From Sporothrix humicola (lineage: Eukaryota; Ascomycota; Sordariomycetes; Ophiostomatales; Ophiostomataceae), in assembly GCA_021396245.1 (NCBI GenBank), contig WNYE01000097.1, positions 62,001 to 126,000 of the forward strand: DNA of 64,000 bases. The letters run 5' to 3'. Of the stretch, positions 10,352 to 22,198 are shown piece after piece. Both the position numbers and the translations under genes were made by a program. Position 1 is the first letter of the stretch. The number at the start of each line of letters is the position of its first letter. The notes beneath the pieces are model-generated. The model was not told where the DNA came from, searched no databases, and was given only the letters and a program-made list of their open reading frames with translations.

Positions 10352-12253
10352 CGTCTCCAACAGAACCCCCCGCAAAAAGAGAGTTTGTGCACCCGGCGGC
10401 CAAACATGCAAAGAAGAAGTGAGATCACTGTCCTGCTTGGTATTGTCCTGCCTACCTCCACTAACACCCCCAGGTCGAGCAGCAACAGCATAGAGCCCAT
10501 CACGGCCTTTTACCTCTTCCTCTCCGCCAACATCTTCTCCGCCGTCTTTGCGCCCATCCAGGACTGCGACGAGACCTACAACTACTGGGAGCCCGCCCAC
10601 TACCTGGTCCACGGCTACGGCCGCCAGACCTGGGAGTACTCGCCCGACCATGCCATCCGCAGCTGGCTCTACATTGGCCTCCACGCCGTCGTCGCCGGCC
10701 TCCGGCGCATCCTCCCCCAGGCCTCCAAGGCCGGCGAGTTCTACTTTGTGCGCTACGTCCTCGCCATTGCCTGCGCGCTCTGCCAGACGCTGCTGTTCCA
10801 GGTGATTAGCGGCACCATCCACCCTCGCATCGGTTTCTTCTTTATTCTGGCGCTCTGCACCAGCCCCGGCAACTTCCATGCGAGCACGGCCTTTTTGCCG
10901 TCGAGCTTCGCCATGTACGCCGTGATGCTGGGCGCGGCCGCGTTCATGAACTGGCGCGGCGGGCTCAAGACGCTGCAGGGCATGTTCTGGTTCGCAGTGG
11001 CAGGCGTTCTGGGCTGGCCGTTTGCGGCAGCTCTCTGCGCGCCGTTTTTGCTGGAGGAGGGTGTTCTGGCGCTGAGTGGCGGCGGCTCGAGTCTGTTTGA
11101 CGGCTTTATCCGTGTGGCCCGGGGTGCCGTTGCCGCTGGACTGCTGGTTGTCCTCGACGCGGCCGTCAACACGTTCTTCTACAAGAAGGTCGAGGTGGTC
11201 GCCTGGAATATTGTCAAGTACAACATCTTCTCGGCAGCCGAAAACGGTGGCGGACCTAACCTGTACGGCACCGAACCGTGGCCGTTCTACTTCAAGAACC
11301 TGGCACTCAACTTCAACATTTGGTTCGTGCTGGCCCTCGCAGCTCTGCCGCTGTTCTTGCTGCAAAAGATTGCCGGCACGTCCAAGAAGGGCCTTGTGTC
11401 GGGCATGCGCGCCGTCGTATTCCTGACCCCCTTTTACATGTGGCTGGCCATCTTCACTCTTCAGCCGCACAAGGAGGAGCGCTTCATGTACCCCGCGTAC
11501 CCCTTCCTCGCCCTCAATGCCGCTTTTGCTCTGCACATTGTGCTCGAGAGCATCGGCCACTCGACGCCCGGCACCCTGGCTGGTCTGATCCCCGGCAAGG
11601 TCAAGCTGCTGGCTGTCCTCGGTGTCTTTGCAAGCTGTCTGGCCGTCAGCGGTCTGCGCATCTACGGCGTCATCTCGGGCTATGGCGCGCCCCTCAACAT
11701 TTACAAGCCACTCGGCGGCAACGTGGTTCACCACGATGTCGCTGCCGGCCTGGCCGACGGCAGTATTGTCGGCGGCGCGGGTGACTTTGTCTGCCTGGGC
11801 AAGGACTGGTACCGGTTCCCCAACTCGTTTTTCTTGCCGCGCGACATGCACGTCAAGTTTGTGCGCTCCGAGTTCCGCGGTCTGCTTCCGGGCGAGTTCT
11901 CCGAGGCCCGTACCGGCTTCGGTCTGTGGAGCGGCACCTGGTTGCCGACCACCGGCATGAACGACCGCAACGAGGAGGACATGGGCAAGTACACGGACAT
12001 CAACACGTGCGCCTTCATGGTGGACACGCAGTACCCCGAAAACGAAAGGTTGGGCCGCCCTCTGCCGCCACATGAGCCCGACTACGTCGCCGACACCGCC
12101 AACTGGGAGATTGTGACGTGCTCGCCGTTCTTGGATGCAGGCAACACCGGGTTCCTGGCACGTGCGCTCTGGATCCCGAGCTTTGATTCCCTGCCGGAGA
12201 AGTTCCAGCGCAAGTGGGCTCGGCACTGCCTGCTGAAGCGGCGTGAGAAGTGA
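10348..12253 (+). CDS. ALG9: ALG9-type alpha-1,2-mannosyltransferase (GT22) of the ER membrane
   Basis: Predicted 616-residue protein in two exons, 10348-10418 and 10474-12253. The 55-nt intron has donor GTGAGA, branch CTAAC and acceptor CCCAG. Splicing joins MTSPTEPPAKREF...KKK to SSSNSIEPITAFY and gives a better start than any AUG downstream. ALG9 adds mannoses from dolichyl-phosphate-mannose to the lumenal lipid-linked oligosaccharide for N-glycosylation. Family marks are the first-loop motif DCDETYNYWEP (residues 54-64), WEYSPDHAIRSW just after it, and HKEERFMYPAYPF before the last membrane spans. Several hydrophobic helices separate them, and the protein ends with basic KRREK. Length matches fungal Alg9 (about 550-620). 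The upstream mini-ORF may influence its translation. Confidence 0.93.
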
Positions 12254-15000
12254 GGCGCACCTGAATGTGCCTTAGTGTGTTGAGCTACTAAGGTTGTTAT
12301 GCATCCATAAGACTAGAGCTAAAAAGTACAGAATTAAAACGGGGTGCGTGGGTTTTGTTGGTCAGGTTCGACCCGGTACGATCGGTGTATGCTTTACGGA
12401 GTTTTATCCACCTTTATCTTTTCTTTACAAGCACTTTTATCATCACCTTTTGTTGTTCACGTTCCACCCTTCTGCCCATGACGTATGTACGTCTCGGCAA
12501 TTGATTTAATGCGGGCGCTTCTTTCCCTTTTTTAATTCCTCTCTATCTTTTATATCGGAGTCGACAACATGATCTATGAATAGACCGGGGAATGGAGAGG
12601 GCGATAGAGAAGAGGGACGATAGACGACGAACGCGCATGCCGCGGCGACGTCAGCCACCAGATGTTTGGGCAATTGGGCCGGGTCTGGAATTTTGACGAG
12701 AATTGGGTGCCGTGTCGTTTGTCTGCGTCTTTTGCAGACTACACAGACACACGGTATACAACAAACATACAACCTACAGAGGCGGCACGCTTTCCCCCCA
12801 ATTGTCCGTCCCGTCTCCCGTCACCGGGGCCACGACGAGACACACTTTTGTTTTTTTGGTCGTTTTATCGTGGACATAGGGACAGAGTTACGTTTATATT
12901 TATTTAGAGTTCTCTCGGACAAATAAAGGTCCCTGCAGGAGGCCTACCGCATCGGTTTGGGCTTTCCTGGTTAGAGCTTGATTTTTGTTACGTATGGCTT
13001 CCTTGAGACAAAACTATACATATTTCATTTTTGTTAAGCAAAGTAAAAGTATAAGTCGTTGGTTTAGAATTTGTTGCAGGAGTGACGGCTTATAGTGGCC
13101 GTGGTTTCTTTTTGACCGAATCGCAAAACGTCGTTGTCATGGTAGCAGAGAGTGATGAAACCAACATTTACTCATGTTCGCTCATGGCATCGAAAGCTTT
13201 GTCACCCGACTGTGCCTCACGTCGCTTGGAATAACGGTTTCTGGCCCAGTGTTACTGTGCAAGTTATCCACAAAAAACATGGCCAAGAAATCAGGGACAG
13301 CCGGCGGGCCAGTGTGGCCACCCAGGATGACGGGTCGGGGAATATGTATATTAGATTTAATATATGGATGCACACAGCCAAAAATAACAGATGAACAGAA
13401 AACAGAGGTAATGGGTGGCAAAGAGGAAGAATAGAGCTTGCCATGATCCTTTCGGCACTAGAAGAGCGTTCCTGGCAGGATGGCATGTCCCGCTGCAGCT
13501 TTTTGTTTTTTGCCTCGTACACCTCTTATGTCTTATCTGAACGTCAACTATGACTACCACGACAAGGCTGTCGTCTGATATTAATCTATTTGACATGCAT
13601 GCCCGCCATGTGTTTTTATCCCTCTCCTTGAACCGTATTCTTTATTTTTCTACTTTTCCACTTTTCAGTCGACGCCGTACTCGCATCGCTATTTTTGCAA
13701 ACACCACTTTACCCAGAACCAGCGAACCAGACTTTCTGCGTTTCTTTTCAACTCTCGCACATATTCTCCTATGATACCGGAATTATATCCCGGCCATCCA
13801 TCTCTTAGCAGATATTGCACTACACGGACAAGAACAGCTTACTGCATACTGCATCCTCTATTCTGCGTGCTGTCTGGACTCTGTGCTGCCAAGACATTTA
13901 GATACACAGACACGACAAAACAGCCAACACTCCATTTCAGCCGACCGGGACGCCCCAACGGAGAAACGAGAGTAGTAAAGAGGGACCAGACCGTGTTGGC
14001 AACCCTTTTTTTTTCAATCATGTTTCCATCAAAGGAGAAATATGACAAGGGCCAGGCTACGACCAGTTGCCGGGATGATGGGTTGGTATGGACGAACTAA
14101 GAGTCAAAATAAGGTTTTACGTGCCTCCTCCTACTGGATCTCCTAGAGATTTTAACTTCAGCATGCTTTTCAGCTACATGGTTTGTTTTTTCTCTCGAAA
14201 AAAAAGTCATTCCATGCTCTGCGGTTGCAATGACTCTCTTGTACTATCAGAGGTCATCAGTCCTAAGCTTTCTTGTTTGATTGTGTCTGCTCCTTCGGAG
14301 GAAACATTGATTCGATTTAGATTTGCAGCACACACTCTTGTCGCGACGACGGTAATATTGACTGTGAGGGAAACATGAGCCTGACAGGCGAAATAACGTT
14401 TGCAGCCGATGCATGGCAAAATAAAGTGGCAGAAGGTCTGGTTACCCGGAGTGTGGGCATGTCTTTGCTTCATTGCCTCCAGGATAACTAGAGCTGGATA
14501 ATAAACAATATCCAGAATGGTAGTGATATGGGATGAAACGGAAGAATGGGAAGATGGAAGAAGGGATGAACAGACTGGATAGGCTGATAGTCATCATGTC
14601 GTAGCGAGAGTTTGTCCCTGGTTTTGACCCTTGTTTTTTCAAGCATCTCGATCGATCCACTGCAGCGCACAGCCAAACGCAGCCAAACGCAGCCAAACGA
14701 CGACAGGATATTTTTCTTGCCCCTGGCCCATCTTGGATATCTTCATATCCTGCCGCCCGGTTGGGCCTTTTTTCCCAATCTTCCCTCCAACTAACCTCCG
14801 GCCCTTGTCCCTGTCGATTGTGCCTGCTCATAACTATCATCTATCATCATGTCTTTTCTCCCGCCCAACATCATCCCGTCGATGTATATCGTATATCTGG
14901 AAGCTATAAGACAGCACAAACGGGACAAAGGTCCAAAGTGCCTACGTCAACAGAGGCTGTTTTCCTGAGCTCATTGCTTCTGGCCCGTTCTTGCACCTTG
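12254..15000. other. Intergenic region downstream of ALG9
   Basis: AT-rich, mixed-composition sequence without a supported gene. Frames are short and carry no conserved motif. It includes the ALG9 3' untranslated region at its left end. Near the right end is a short tandem repeat (14670-14699) followed by pyrimidine-rich sequence that belongs to the promoter of the CBM1 gene. Confidence 0.55.
14670..14699. repeat. Three tandem copies of a 10-mer
   Basis: CAGCCAAACG is repeated three times without mismatch. It lies about 500 bp upstream of the CBM1 gene and could be a factor-binding array or simple slippage. Confidence 0.7.
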
Positions 15001-15196
15001 TTTAAATATCCCTCTTTCCTCTTCCCCTCTTTATTGTTGGGATCCCCTTGCTCTGTCTTTTCATCTTTTGTCGCTCTCGTAATCTTTTCAAATAGACTGT
15101 TTGCCATACACAGCTCACCTTGCTATATATCAACATAGCCATTCTGCCTTATCGACAATTCTCTCGACCGCACTCTTCCACACACACATTCTCAAA
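15001..15196 (+). promoter_or_regulatory. Core promoter and leader of the CBM1 gene
   Basis: A TATA-like TTTAAATA at 15001-15008 is followed by a pyrimidine-rich tract (15009-15060), a common arrangement just upstream of fungal transcription starts. A second TATATAT lies at 15124-15130, closer to the ATG at 15197. The start codon context is CAAAATGG. Which element is used cannot be decided from sequence alone. Confidence 0.35.
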
Positions 15197-15977
15197 ATGG
15201 TTTCACAATCACTAGCCCAGCTCCTGCTGCTGGCATCGGTCGTCGCAGCCCAAAAACCAGTGCCCGTCTGGAGTCAATGTGAGTGAAGCGAGAACGCACC
15301 GCGTTTGAAATTCAAAAACACGATACTAACAGGGCTAGGTGGCGGTCAAAATTATGCCGGACCAACTGCCTGTGCCTCTGGAAACTACTGTAACTACGGA
15401 AAGTGAGTACCGCCCTAATATCGACATTGGCATTTTATATTTTGTTTCAAGCCCCTGACAGTTTAGCCCCTGGTACTCGCAGTGCTTGCCCGGAAGCGAG
15501 GACGAGCCGCTCGACGGCAACGTGCCGGACTCGCCCCTCGAGACAAACACGGTCCAGACCATCATCACCATTGGCGGCGGCCAGGGTAATGGCGGCGCAC
15601 CCCCTATTACTGTGACCACTTCATACACATATCTGCTGCCCAGCACCACCATCTACGGCCCGCACCACTCGGCCACACAGACACCGGCGCCGCCTGCACC
15701 TGGCGGTGGTAACAATGGTGGCGGCAACTCTCCGCCGCTCCTGACCGTCATTGGCGGCACGACATACACGATTATCCAGGACCCGCCGGCGACGGGCCGC
15801 AACAAGCGCGGCGAGATTCTGGCGACGGCGGTGGCCATGGCCGTCGAGGCACGGGCGACGACCCTGTACAACGACGAGGGGCGCCCGCTGGTGGCCGACG
15901 AGTCGCTGGCCGAGAAGCCGGTCAAGGCGACGCCGACGGCCCAATGGACGACGATTGTGACTCTGAGGAAGGCATAG
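15197..15977 (+). CDS. Small secreted protein with N-terminal cellulose-binding module (CBM1)
   Basis: Predicted 218-residue protein in three exons: 15197-15278, 15339-15402 and 15467-15977. The introns are 60 and 64 nt; the first has branch CTAAC. The signal peptide is MVSQSLAQLLLLASVVAAQ. The CBM1 spans residues about 24-57 with the family cysteine spacing C28-x10-C39-x5-C45-x9-C55. Stacking aromatics W25, W51 and Y52 are present, and the end reads NPWYSQCLPG. The rest is not a known catalytic domain: a Thr/Pro/Gly-rich linker, two similar hydrophobic patches (TIITIGGG and LTVIGGTTYTII), and a kexin-type KR at 162-163. It probably binds cellulose or chitin outside the cell. It could be a non-enzymatic carbohydrate-binding effector or wall protein. 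Both introns lie within the CBM1 coding part, and the tail has one exon. Confidence 0.85.
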
Positions 15978-18151
15978 GTGGAATTGCAGGGTCGATTTGA
16001 CGGGATTTGACGGCCGTATGAGTTATCAAAAGGTGGCGTTTCTGCTATTTGTTGTAATGCCGGGGCGGAGTGTTTATTTTATGAACCGTATCTACAGAGT
16101 AATATGGAGGGCAACGAGGGAATTTCATAATAAAAGTATGTTTCAAGGCACCGTCTGACCCAGATATCAAATTTTTGTATGTGGCTTTTCCTCTGTTGAA
16201 ATTACTTTCGCTGTGAATGATTTTATTTCTTTCTTTTCTTTTATACTCTCAAATCATAATTATCAAAGAGAAAGAGATACTTTGAAATTAAACCATACTG
16301 TTTTAGAGCTGCTGCAAAGTCATTGTTGCTCATCGTGTCTGATCGAGTGACGTTACCGAATGTCGTCACTTGTTCCCCTTTAAGAAAAAGGACATTACTG
16401 CCTGTGCGACCTACTCCACACGACACATGGTTTTCATCTCAACTTCCATGTTCCGCCTCCCGTGATCCGGAACTAGAGGTAAATACGACGACACCGGATG
16501 TACGGTTTCTGTTTGTGAGCGTGGCTAATCCGTAACTTTTGCGCCACCTGTCAAATCAGGAGACTGGAGATGGACGGCGATGTCAAACAGTCTAACGTCA
16601 GGTACAAGTCAATTAGAGCCAAATAGTACGAGAAAAAGCGCGAGACGCGAGGCGCGAATTGCCCCTCGCTCTGGGGCTTTGGGGGGGAATACCCGTGGTC
16701 AAGGTCTCGTGACATCATGCGCCAATTGTCACCCCAAAATTTGGGACTCCAACAGTCCAAGAACCCCAATGGCAAAAGAAACGAGCAGCGCCAAGACATG
16801 TCGTCGTCCTGCCTGCCTGAGAAAAACATAAGACAATGACAGGATAGCACAAAGACATATGTATTTACGTCGTTCGCCGTGCATTACCAGTTCCGACGCC
16901 GGAGTTCGGACCGGCCGGGGAGCACAACGGTCCGTATTGGCGATGTCGCCTGCATTCTCTCATGGTGAGTCTGAGTCTGCTCGCCTCAATACAGTCAGTC
17001 CTACGACGTACATGGCATCTTGCATCATCGTCAGGGGATTTGATGACTGAAATGGCGAGTTGTATGGAGCATGCCCAACAAAAGGTTCACCAACAATTGT
17101 GAACAAAGTAAGAAGTTAAGGCGGGGCAGTCGATCCAAAAAGTCCTAGACCAGGCCGATTGTGCATCGCCAATGTAGTGTCCCTTGGAAACAGAGCGAAC
17201 AAAAAAAGAATGCAAGGCAATTGGCCAATTGCAGCTGGGTCTTCCGAAGCACATCTCGAAAAAGTCGAGGTGACCACAGTACGACGGTGAGAAGGCGCTC
17301 AGGAATCTGGAGATATAGGCGACTTGCTTTCTTGGGGTTGTGTACTTTGTCCTGCAATTGGCAATAATTTGCCTTTCAAAGACCTTTTCGGTTTTGCGGC
17401 CGACCACGGCGATCGAGCTTCGGCTTTGTCCCTTGTCTTGCCTTTTTGCAGCTTTGTTTTCTTTCTGGCTTTCGTTCTATCAATTCATTCTTCTTTTTCG
17501 CCTTCTTGTGTCAGCTTTGACACTCTCGTCTATTTGCTTTTTGTCTCGTGTTTCTGGCATTGCCAATTGCCCCTCTTTTTCTAGTAAGCGTCTCGTCATG
17601 TCACTCATCTTTCATTTTCTTCTTGCGACGTCTGCATTGTAATACTTCATTCGTTCTTATCGATACGCTTCCTCCACTTTTGGCTTTTGAAATGTTATCC
17701 TCGTTAAACGTCTGGGCGAACGGGACTCTGACTCGCTGCAAATGGCCCAGAAAACAGCAGAAAAAGGTGTGGTCTGGATCTAGTTCGGCTGCCGTTCGGT
17801 AAACGGAAATTCAAGAGCCGCTTATTGCTGGGGTCAAGGTCAAGGTGGGTGGGCTGTGGACTTCTTTTGGTGCCTTTTGGTGGGCGACGTCAGTAGTCAG
17901 GTCAGTCGTTGGCAGCGTGGCTCTGAGAGAGGGCTGTCGCTAGCGTCAAACGCGCCCGCGCCGCCCGCAAATACGCAAAAAGGCGCCCTTTGTTGCATAG
18001 CTCATGGGCCATGAGCATGCAGGAAGGAGCGAAATCGAGTCAAGCAGGAGCAACCAAGATCCCCAGATAGACAAAGAAAGAGACTGGGCAAGAGCTTACA
18101 CAAAACGCCAAAAAGGGGTAAAGGGTTGTTCGCCATCTTCTTCTTGACAAC
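15978..18151. other. Intergenic region between the CBM1 and ACH1 genes
   Basis: No supported gene. The left part is AT-rich 3' flank. Between about 17400 and 17700 the plus strand is pyrimidine-rich, resembling a promoter or leader, but no coding frame follows within a few hundred bases except ACH1 itself. Confidence 0.5.
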
Positions 18152-18538
18152 TTGTCTCTCCATCACAAAACCAGCTTCCCCCAGAGTCCCTTGTTGCCCC
18201 AGTGCCGCTCGCCATTCGTGCCTTGCGCATTTGCAAAACCGGTGCCGGCCTTGTTCTCCGCCATATCTTGGGTGACTTCTCCGCCATCCTCAAGCTATTT
18301 TTTTCGGTCTCGCCTCTTGTCTCGTTTTCTCTTTTCTTTTTCCTTTCCCCTATCTTTTCTTTCTTCTCCTCTTCTCTCCTTCTCTTCCTTCCGTTCTTTT
18401 CTTCTCCCCTTCCCCTTCTCTTCTCCTCTTCTTCTCCAGACCCTCTCCCCTCTTTCCCCTCCCTCCCTTTTTGTCTCCCTGTCTCGTTGTTTTCTCTTCG
18501 TCTGTATCACAGCGTTCTCCTCTTCCTCCCCCGTCACC
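18152..18538 (+). promoter_or_regulatory. Pyrimidine-rich leader upstream of ACH1
   Basis: From about 18290 to 18480 the plus strand is almost pure C/T, for example repeats of TTCTC and CCTTCT. The segment from 18152 is open in frame with ACH1, but its translation is a low-complexity Ser/Phe/Leu string. It is better read as a 5' untranslated region. The true start at 18539 has a near-ideal context, CACCATGG. Confidence 0.6.
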
Positions 18539-20116
18539 ATGGCTTCCGCAGCCCTCAAGTCGCGCATCCAGCGCGCGTCCATGCTCAAGAAGGTCTGCCA
18601 GCCCCAGGACCTGCTGCACCACTTCCCCAACGGCACCTACATCGGCTGGTCCGGCTTCACCGGCGTCGGCTACCCCAAGAAGATCCCGACCTTCCTCGCC
18701 GACCATGTCGAGAAGAACAGCCTCCAGGGCCAGCTGCGCTACTCGCTGTTCGTCGGTGCCTCGTCCGGCGCCGAGACCGAGAACCGCTGGGCCGGCCTCG
18801 ACATGATTGAGCGCCGCTCGCCGCACCAGGTCGGCAAGTCCATCGCCAAGGGCATCAACAACGGCTCCATCAAGTTCTTCGACAAGCACCTGTCCATGTT
18901 CCCCGTCGACCTGGTCTATGGCTACTACACCAAGGACCGGCCCAACGGCCACCGCGGCCTCGACGTTACCGTCGTCGAGGCCACCGACATCCTGGCCGAC
19001 GGCAGCATTGTGCCCGGCGCGTCGGTCGGCGCCACGCCCGAGCTCATGCAGATGGCCGACAAGATCATCATCGAGGTCAACACCGCCCTGCCCAGCTTCG
19101 AGGGCCTGCACGACATCACCGGCACCGACCTGCCGCCCCGCCGCAAGCCCTACCTCATCACCGCCGTCGAGGACCGCATCGGCACCACCTCCATCCCGCT
19201 CGACCCCGAGAAGGTTGTCGGCATCGTCGAGTCCGACTACCAGGACCAGACCCTGCCCAACGCCCCCGCCGACGAGTCCGCCTACCAGATTGCCGGCCAC
19301 CTGATCGAGTTCTTTGAGCACGAGGTCAACCAGGGCCGCCTGCCGCCCTCGCTGCTGCCCCTGCAGTCGGGCATCGGCAACATTGCCAACGCGGTCATCG
19401 GTGGTCTGCAGAACGCCAAGTTCTGGCACCTCAAGGTCTGGACCGAGGTCATCCAGGACACGTTCCTCGACCTGTTCGACTCGGGCCACCTCGACTTCGC
19501 CACGGCCACCTCCATCCGCTTCTCGCCCGACGGCTTCAAGCGCTTCTACTCCAACTGGGAGTCGTACAAGGACCGCCTGCTGCTGCGCTCGCAGCAGGTC
19601 TCCAACAGCCCCGAGCTCATCCGCCGCCTCGGTGTCATCGGCATGAACACCCCCGTCGAGGTCGACCTGTACGCCCACGCCAACAGCACCTGCGTCAACG
19701 GCTCGCGCATGCTCAACGGTCTCGGCGGCTCCGCCGATTTCTTGCGGAACGCCAAATACTCCATCATGCACACCCCCTCGACCCGCCCCTCCAAGATCGA
19801 CCCCCACGGCATCTCGTGCATCGTGCCCATGTGCACGCACATTGACCAGACCGAGCACGATCTCGATGTCGTTGTGACCGAGCAGGGCCTGGCCGACGTC
19901 CGCGGCCTCAGCCCCCGCGAGCGCGCCCGCGTCATTGTCAAGAAGTGCGCCCACCCGCTGTACCAGCCCATCCTGAGCGACTACCTCGACCAGGCCGACT
20001 CGTACTGCCTCAAGCGCGGCATGGGCCACGAGCCCCACCTGCTCTACCAGGCGTTTGACCTGCACCGCACGCTGGACGAGCAGGGCAGCATGCTCAAGTT
20101 CAACGGCTGGAAATAG
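18539..20116 (+). CDS. ACH1: Acetyl-CoA hydrolase / CoA-transferase
   Basis: A 525-residue single-exon protein, the same length as yeast Ach1 (526). Ach1 enzymes move CoA between acetyl-CoA and short acids (acetate, succinate, propionate) in mitochondria. They support acetate use and propionyl-CoA detoxification. Family segments seen are PNGTYIGWSGFTGVGYPK near residue 30, GASSGAETENRW near 82, ADGSIVPGASVGATPELM near 155, LQSGIGNIANAVIGGL near 275 and VTEQGLADVRGLSPRERA near 445. The start was chosen for its CACCATGG context and for matching family length; an upstream in-frame extension is low complexity. Codons are strongly C-ending, which suggests high expression. Confidence 0.96.
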   Translation: MASAALKSRIQRASMLKKVCQPQDLLHHFPNGTYIGWSGFTGVGYPKKIPTFLADHVEKNSLQGQLRYSLFVGASSGAETENRWAGLDMIERRSPHQVGKSIAKGINNGSIKFFDKHLSMFPVDLVYGYYTKDRPNGHRGLDVTVVEATDILADGSIVPGASVGATPELMQMADKIIIEVNTALPSFEGLHDITGTDLPPRRKPYLITAVEDRIGTTSIPLDPEKVVGIVESDYQDQTLPNAPADESAYQIAGHLIEFFEHEVNQGRLPPSLLPLQSGIGNIANAVIGGLQNAKFWHLKVWTEVIQDTFLDLFDSGHLDFATATSIRFSPDGFKRFYSNWESYKDRLLLRSQQVSNSPELIRRLGVIGMNTPVEVDLYAHANSTCVNGSRMLNGLGGSADFLRNAKYSIMHTPSTRPSKIDPHGISCIVPMCTHIDQTEHDLDVVVTEQGLADVRGLSPRERARVIVKKCAHPLYQPILSDYLDQADSYCLKRGMGHEPHLLYQAFDLHRTLDEQGSMLKFNGWK

Positions 20117-22198
20117 AGGAAAGATGAAAGACGAAAGATGGAGTGACCTCACTAGAGGTGAAGGGAAGAATCGGTTTGCTGTTTGAAATGACATGAGCGA
20201 CGACAAAGAAACTTGACTTCAGGATAGTTCAAAGCGGAGGGGGAGAAGGTGACGGAAATGCTCAAAAAATGGACGGCCGTCAAATGAACAATGACAAAAA
20301 CGTATATATGAAATCAAATAAAAAACATTGCAATAAACAAACGATGAAGTGATTATGATGAAGTGGTGAAGGAAGACCAAGACTGTGGATGAGGCGATCT
20401 CGGCAGTCCAGTCGAGTATGGCGTCGGAGTTCAAAGACCGTAGCGAACGATTTTGTCGTCGATTGATGTTTTGCATCGTGAAAAATGACGGAAGTCAAAA
20501 GTCGATGTAGAAGAAAGTCGCAATATGCAACATGCAAAATGCAAACAAAGTACCGTGCAAGGCCGAGGAAAACAAACGGGAGAAGAGAAAATAAAAATAG
20601 AGAATCAAAAAAGAGGGGGACACCGCCAAATTTAACAGCAAGACGAGAAGAAGAATACCATGTGAGAGGCACACCAGAGGACAGGAGGAAATGGGTGGTA
20701 AAACTGCCGTTGGTGCGCGTCTACTCAACTGGGGTCGCTACGGGGGGATTCGGGGTGGGCTCCATAGACCCTGGGGGTGCGCCAAAGCCAAAAGTCTTGT
20801 TTCCCCCAACTTTTCCCTCTTTCTCTCGAATTTCCCCTCTCGCCTCGCATCTCCGTCCAGACTTCGGAGCAATCGCAAGCGATGTCGTTTTGTAAATGAG
20901 TGAAGCATTTCAATCCCTGAAAAGAGTTGTTTATCTGTGTTTCGTTTCACTATCATTATATTCATTTCCAATGAATCACTTCGTCACCTATTCTCACGTT
21001 GTATAGAACACTCGCAACGACTCTCTGCCCGCCTTTTCCCCTCAATTTCTGTTGCGTCCCGTTGACCCGGCGCGGCGCGTGCTCACCAAACCCACCTGCC
21101 CGATGTTGTATCCTGCAATAAACTCCTTTACAGAAGAAGGATCCATCCCAAAAGCAGTATGAGCAGTGTCGGACCAAAAGTAAGGGTCTTGACGCAACAA
21201 TAGGACACTACTATCCGATCCCGATTGATAGCATCGACCACAGCAAGAACTTTGTAGGCAGTTATTCGTTCCGGACTGTGTCGAAAACAGCTCACAACCA
21301 ACAGCCAACCAGGCCACTTCACTGCTTCTGGTCCTACAGTCACACCACATTTCACACATTACCATTCACATTTACAGGATTCACATGTATCGATACACAG
21401 TATATTCTCGAAGTAATTTATTTGAATTTTGTTGCATTTTTCGGCTGAAGCTGGCGGGCGCGAACCCGTATTCCAAGCCAGCATACTATTGAGACAGTAT
21501 GTAATAGTTTGTTTCCCCCTCCAAACCAAAAGAGTATTTGCTACTCTACCTTTTCCCATTTCTTTGCTTTTTGGGACTTTCCCTTGAATACAAGATAAGT
21601 AGGAAATAAGATGAAAAGAGGTAGAAAAAGTAGGAGAAAGAAGAGGAAACACCATGAATCAAACACCGAATGGGTAAAAAGTAGACACAGTTAAAAGAAA
21701 AAGAAGAAAGCAGAAACTCCCTCATGTTTTATTTTCCCACACAAAACCCAGCCAGCGCCCCCCTTTCCAATAAGATAAAAAAGAAAAAGTAACCCAGTCC
21801 CGAAAATATTGAACAAGAAAATGTGAATAATAAAGAAACAAAACAATAGTCCCAGTCGGTTGCCCGAACTGGAAATATGTAAGAAAAATGGGGTAATAGA
21901 AAGAAGTATGACAGTCTGCTAGAGAATGCGGCCGTGAACAGTATGATATGACATGTAAAAACGTAGCAGCTATGATCAAAGCCAAAATCGAAAATAAGAA
22001 AAAGAAGAAAGATAGAAAAGAGAGACGGATTTGAAAGGGTGGAGTAAAAGGGTGAGAGAATACAAGGAGTTAGTAAAAATGGGTATCATTGAGAATTGAT
22101 CAAGCGATGCAAAGGTAGAACAAAGGAAAGAGAACAGAAAAATAAGAGCAAGAGTGGTAGTGGTCGGATGTATGAGAGTGTAGTAAGAATGGTATGGT
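20117..22198. other. Convergent intergenic region between ACH1 and the RasGEF gene
   Basis: Both flanking genes end here, so it holds two 3' untranslated regions. The right third (about 21500-22190) is very AT-rich. A GC-rich imperfect hairpin near 21453-21487 was considered as a tRNA fragment and rejected. I see no gene. Confidence 0.55.

Noticed and set aside
10331..12226. A 631-codon open frame antisense to ALG9
   Set aside because: It mirrors the codon bias of ALG9; the translation has no motif and a Val/Ala/Gly/Glu bias typical of antisense shadows.
18350..20206. A 618-codon open frame antisense to ACH1
   Set aside because: Same shadow effect of strong C-ending codons on the coding strand; no recognisable domain.
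21453..21487. Hairpin-like GCTGG-CGGG...CCCG...CCAGC resembling a tRNA T-arm
   Set aside because: The putative T-stem has only four pairs and wrong loop size, and no acceptor, D-arm or A box was found.
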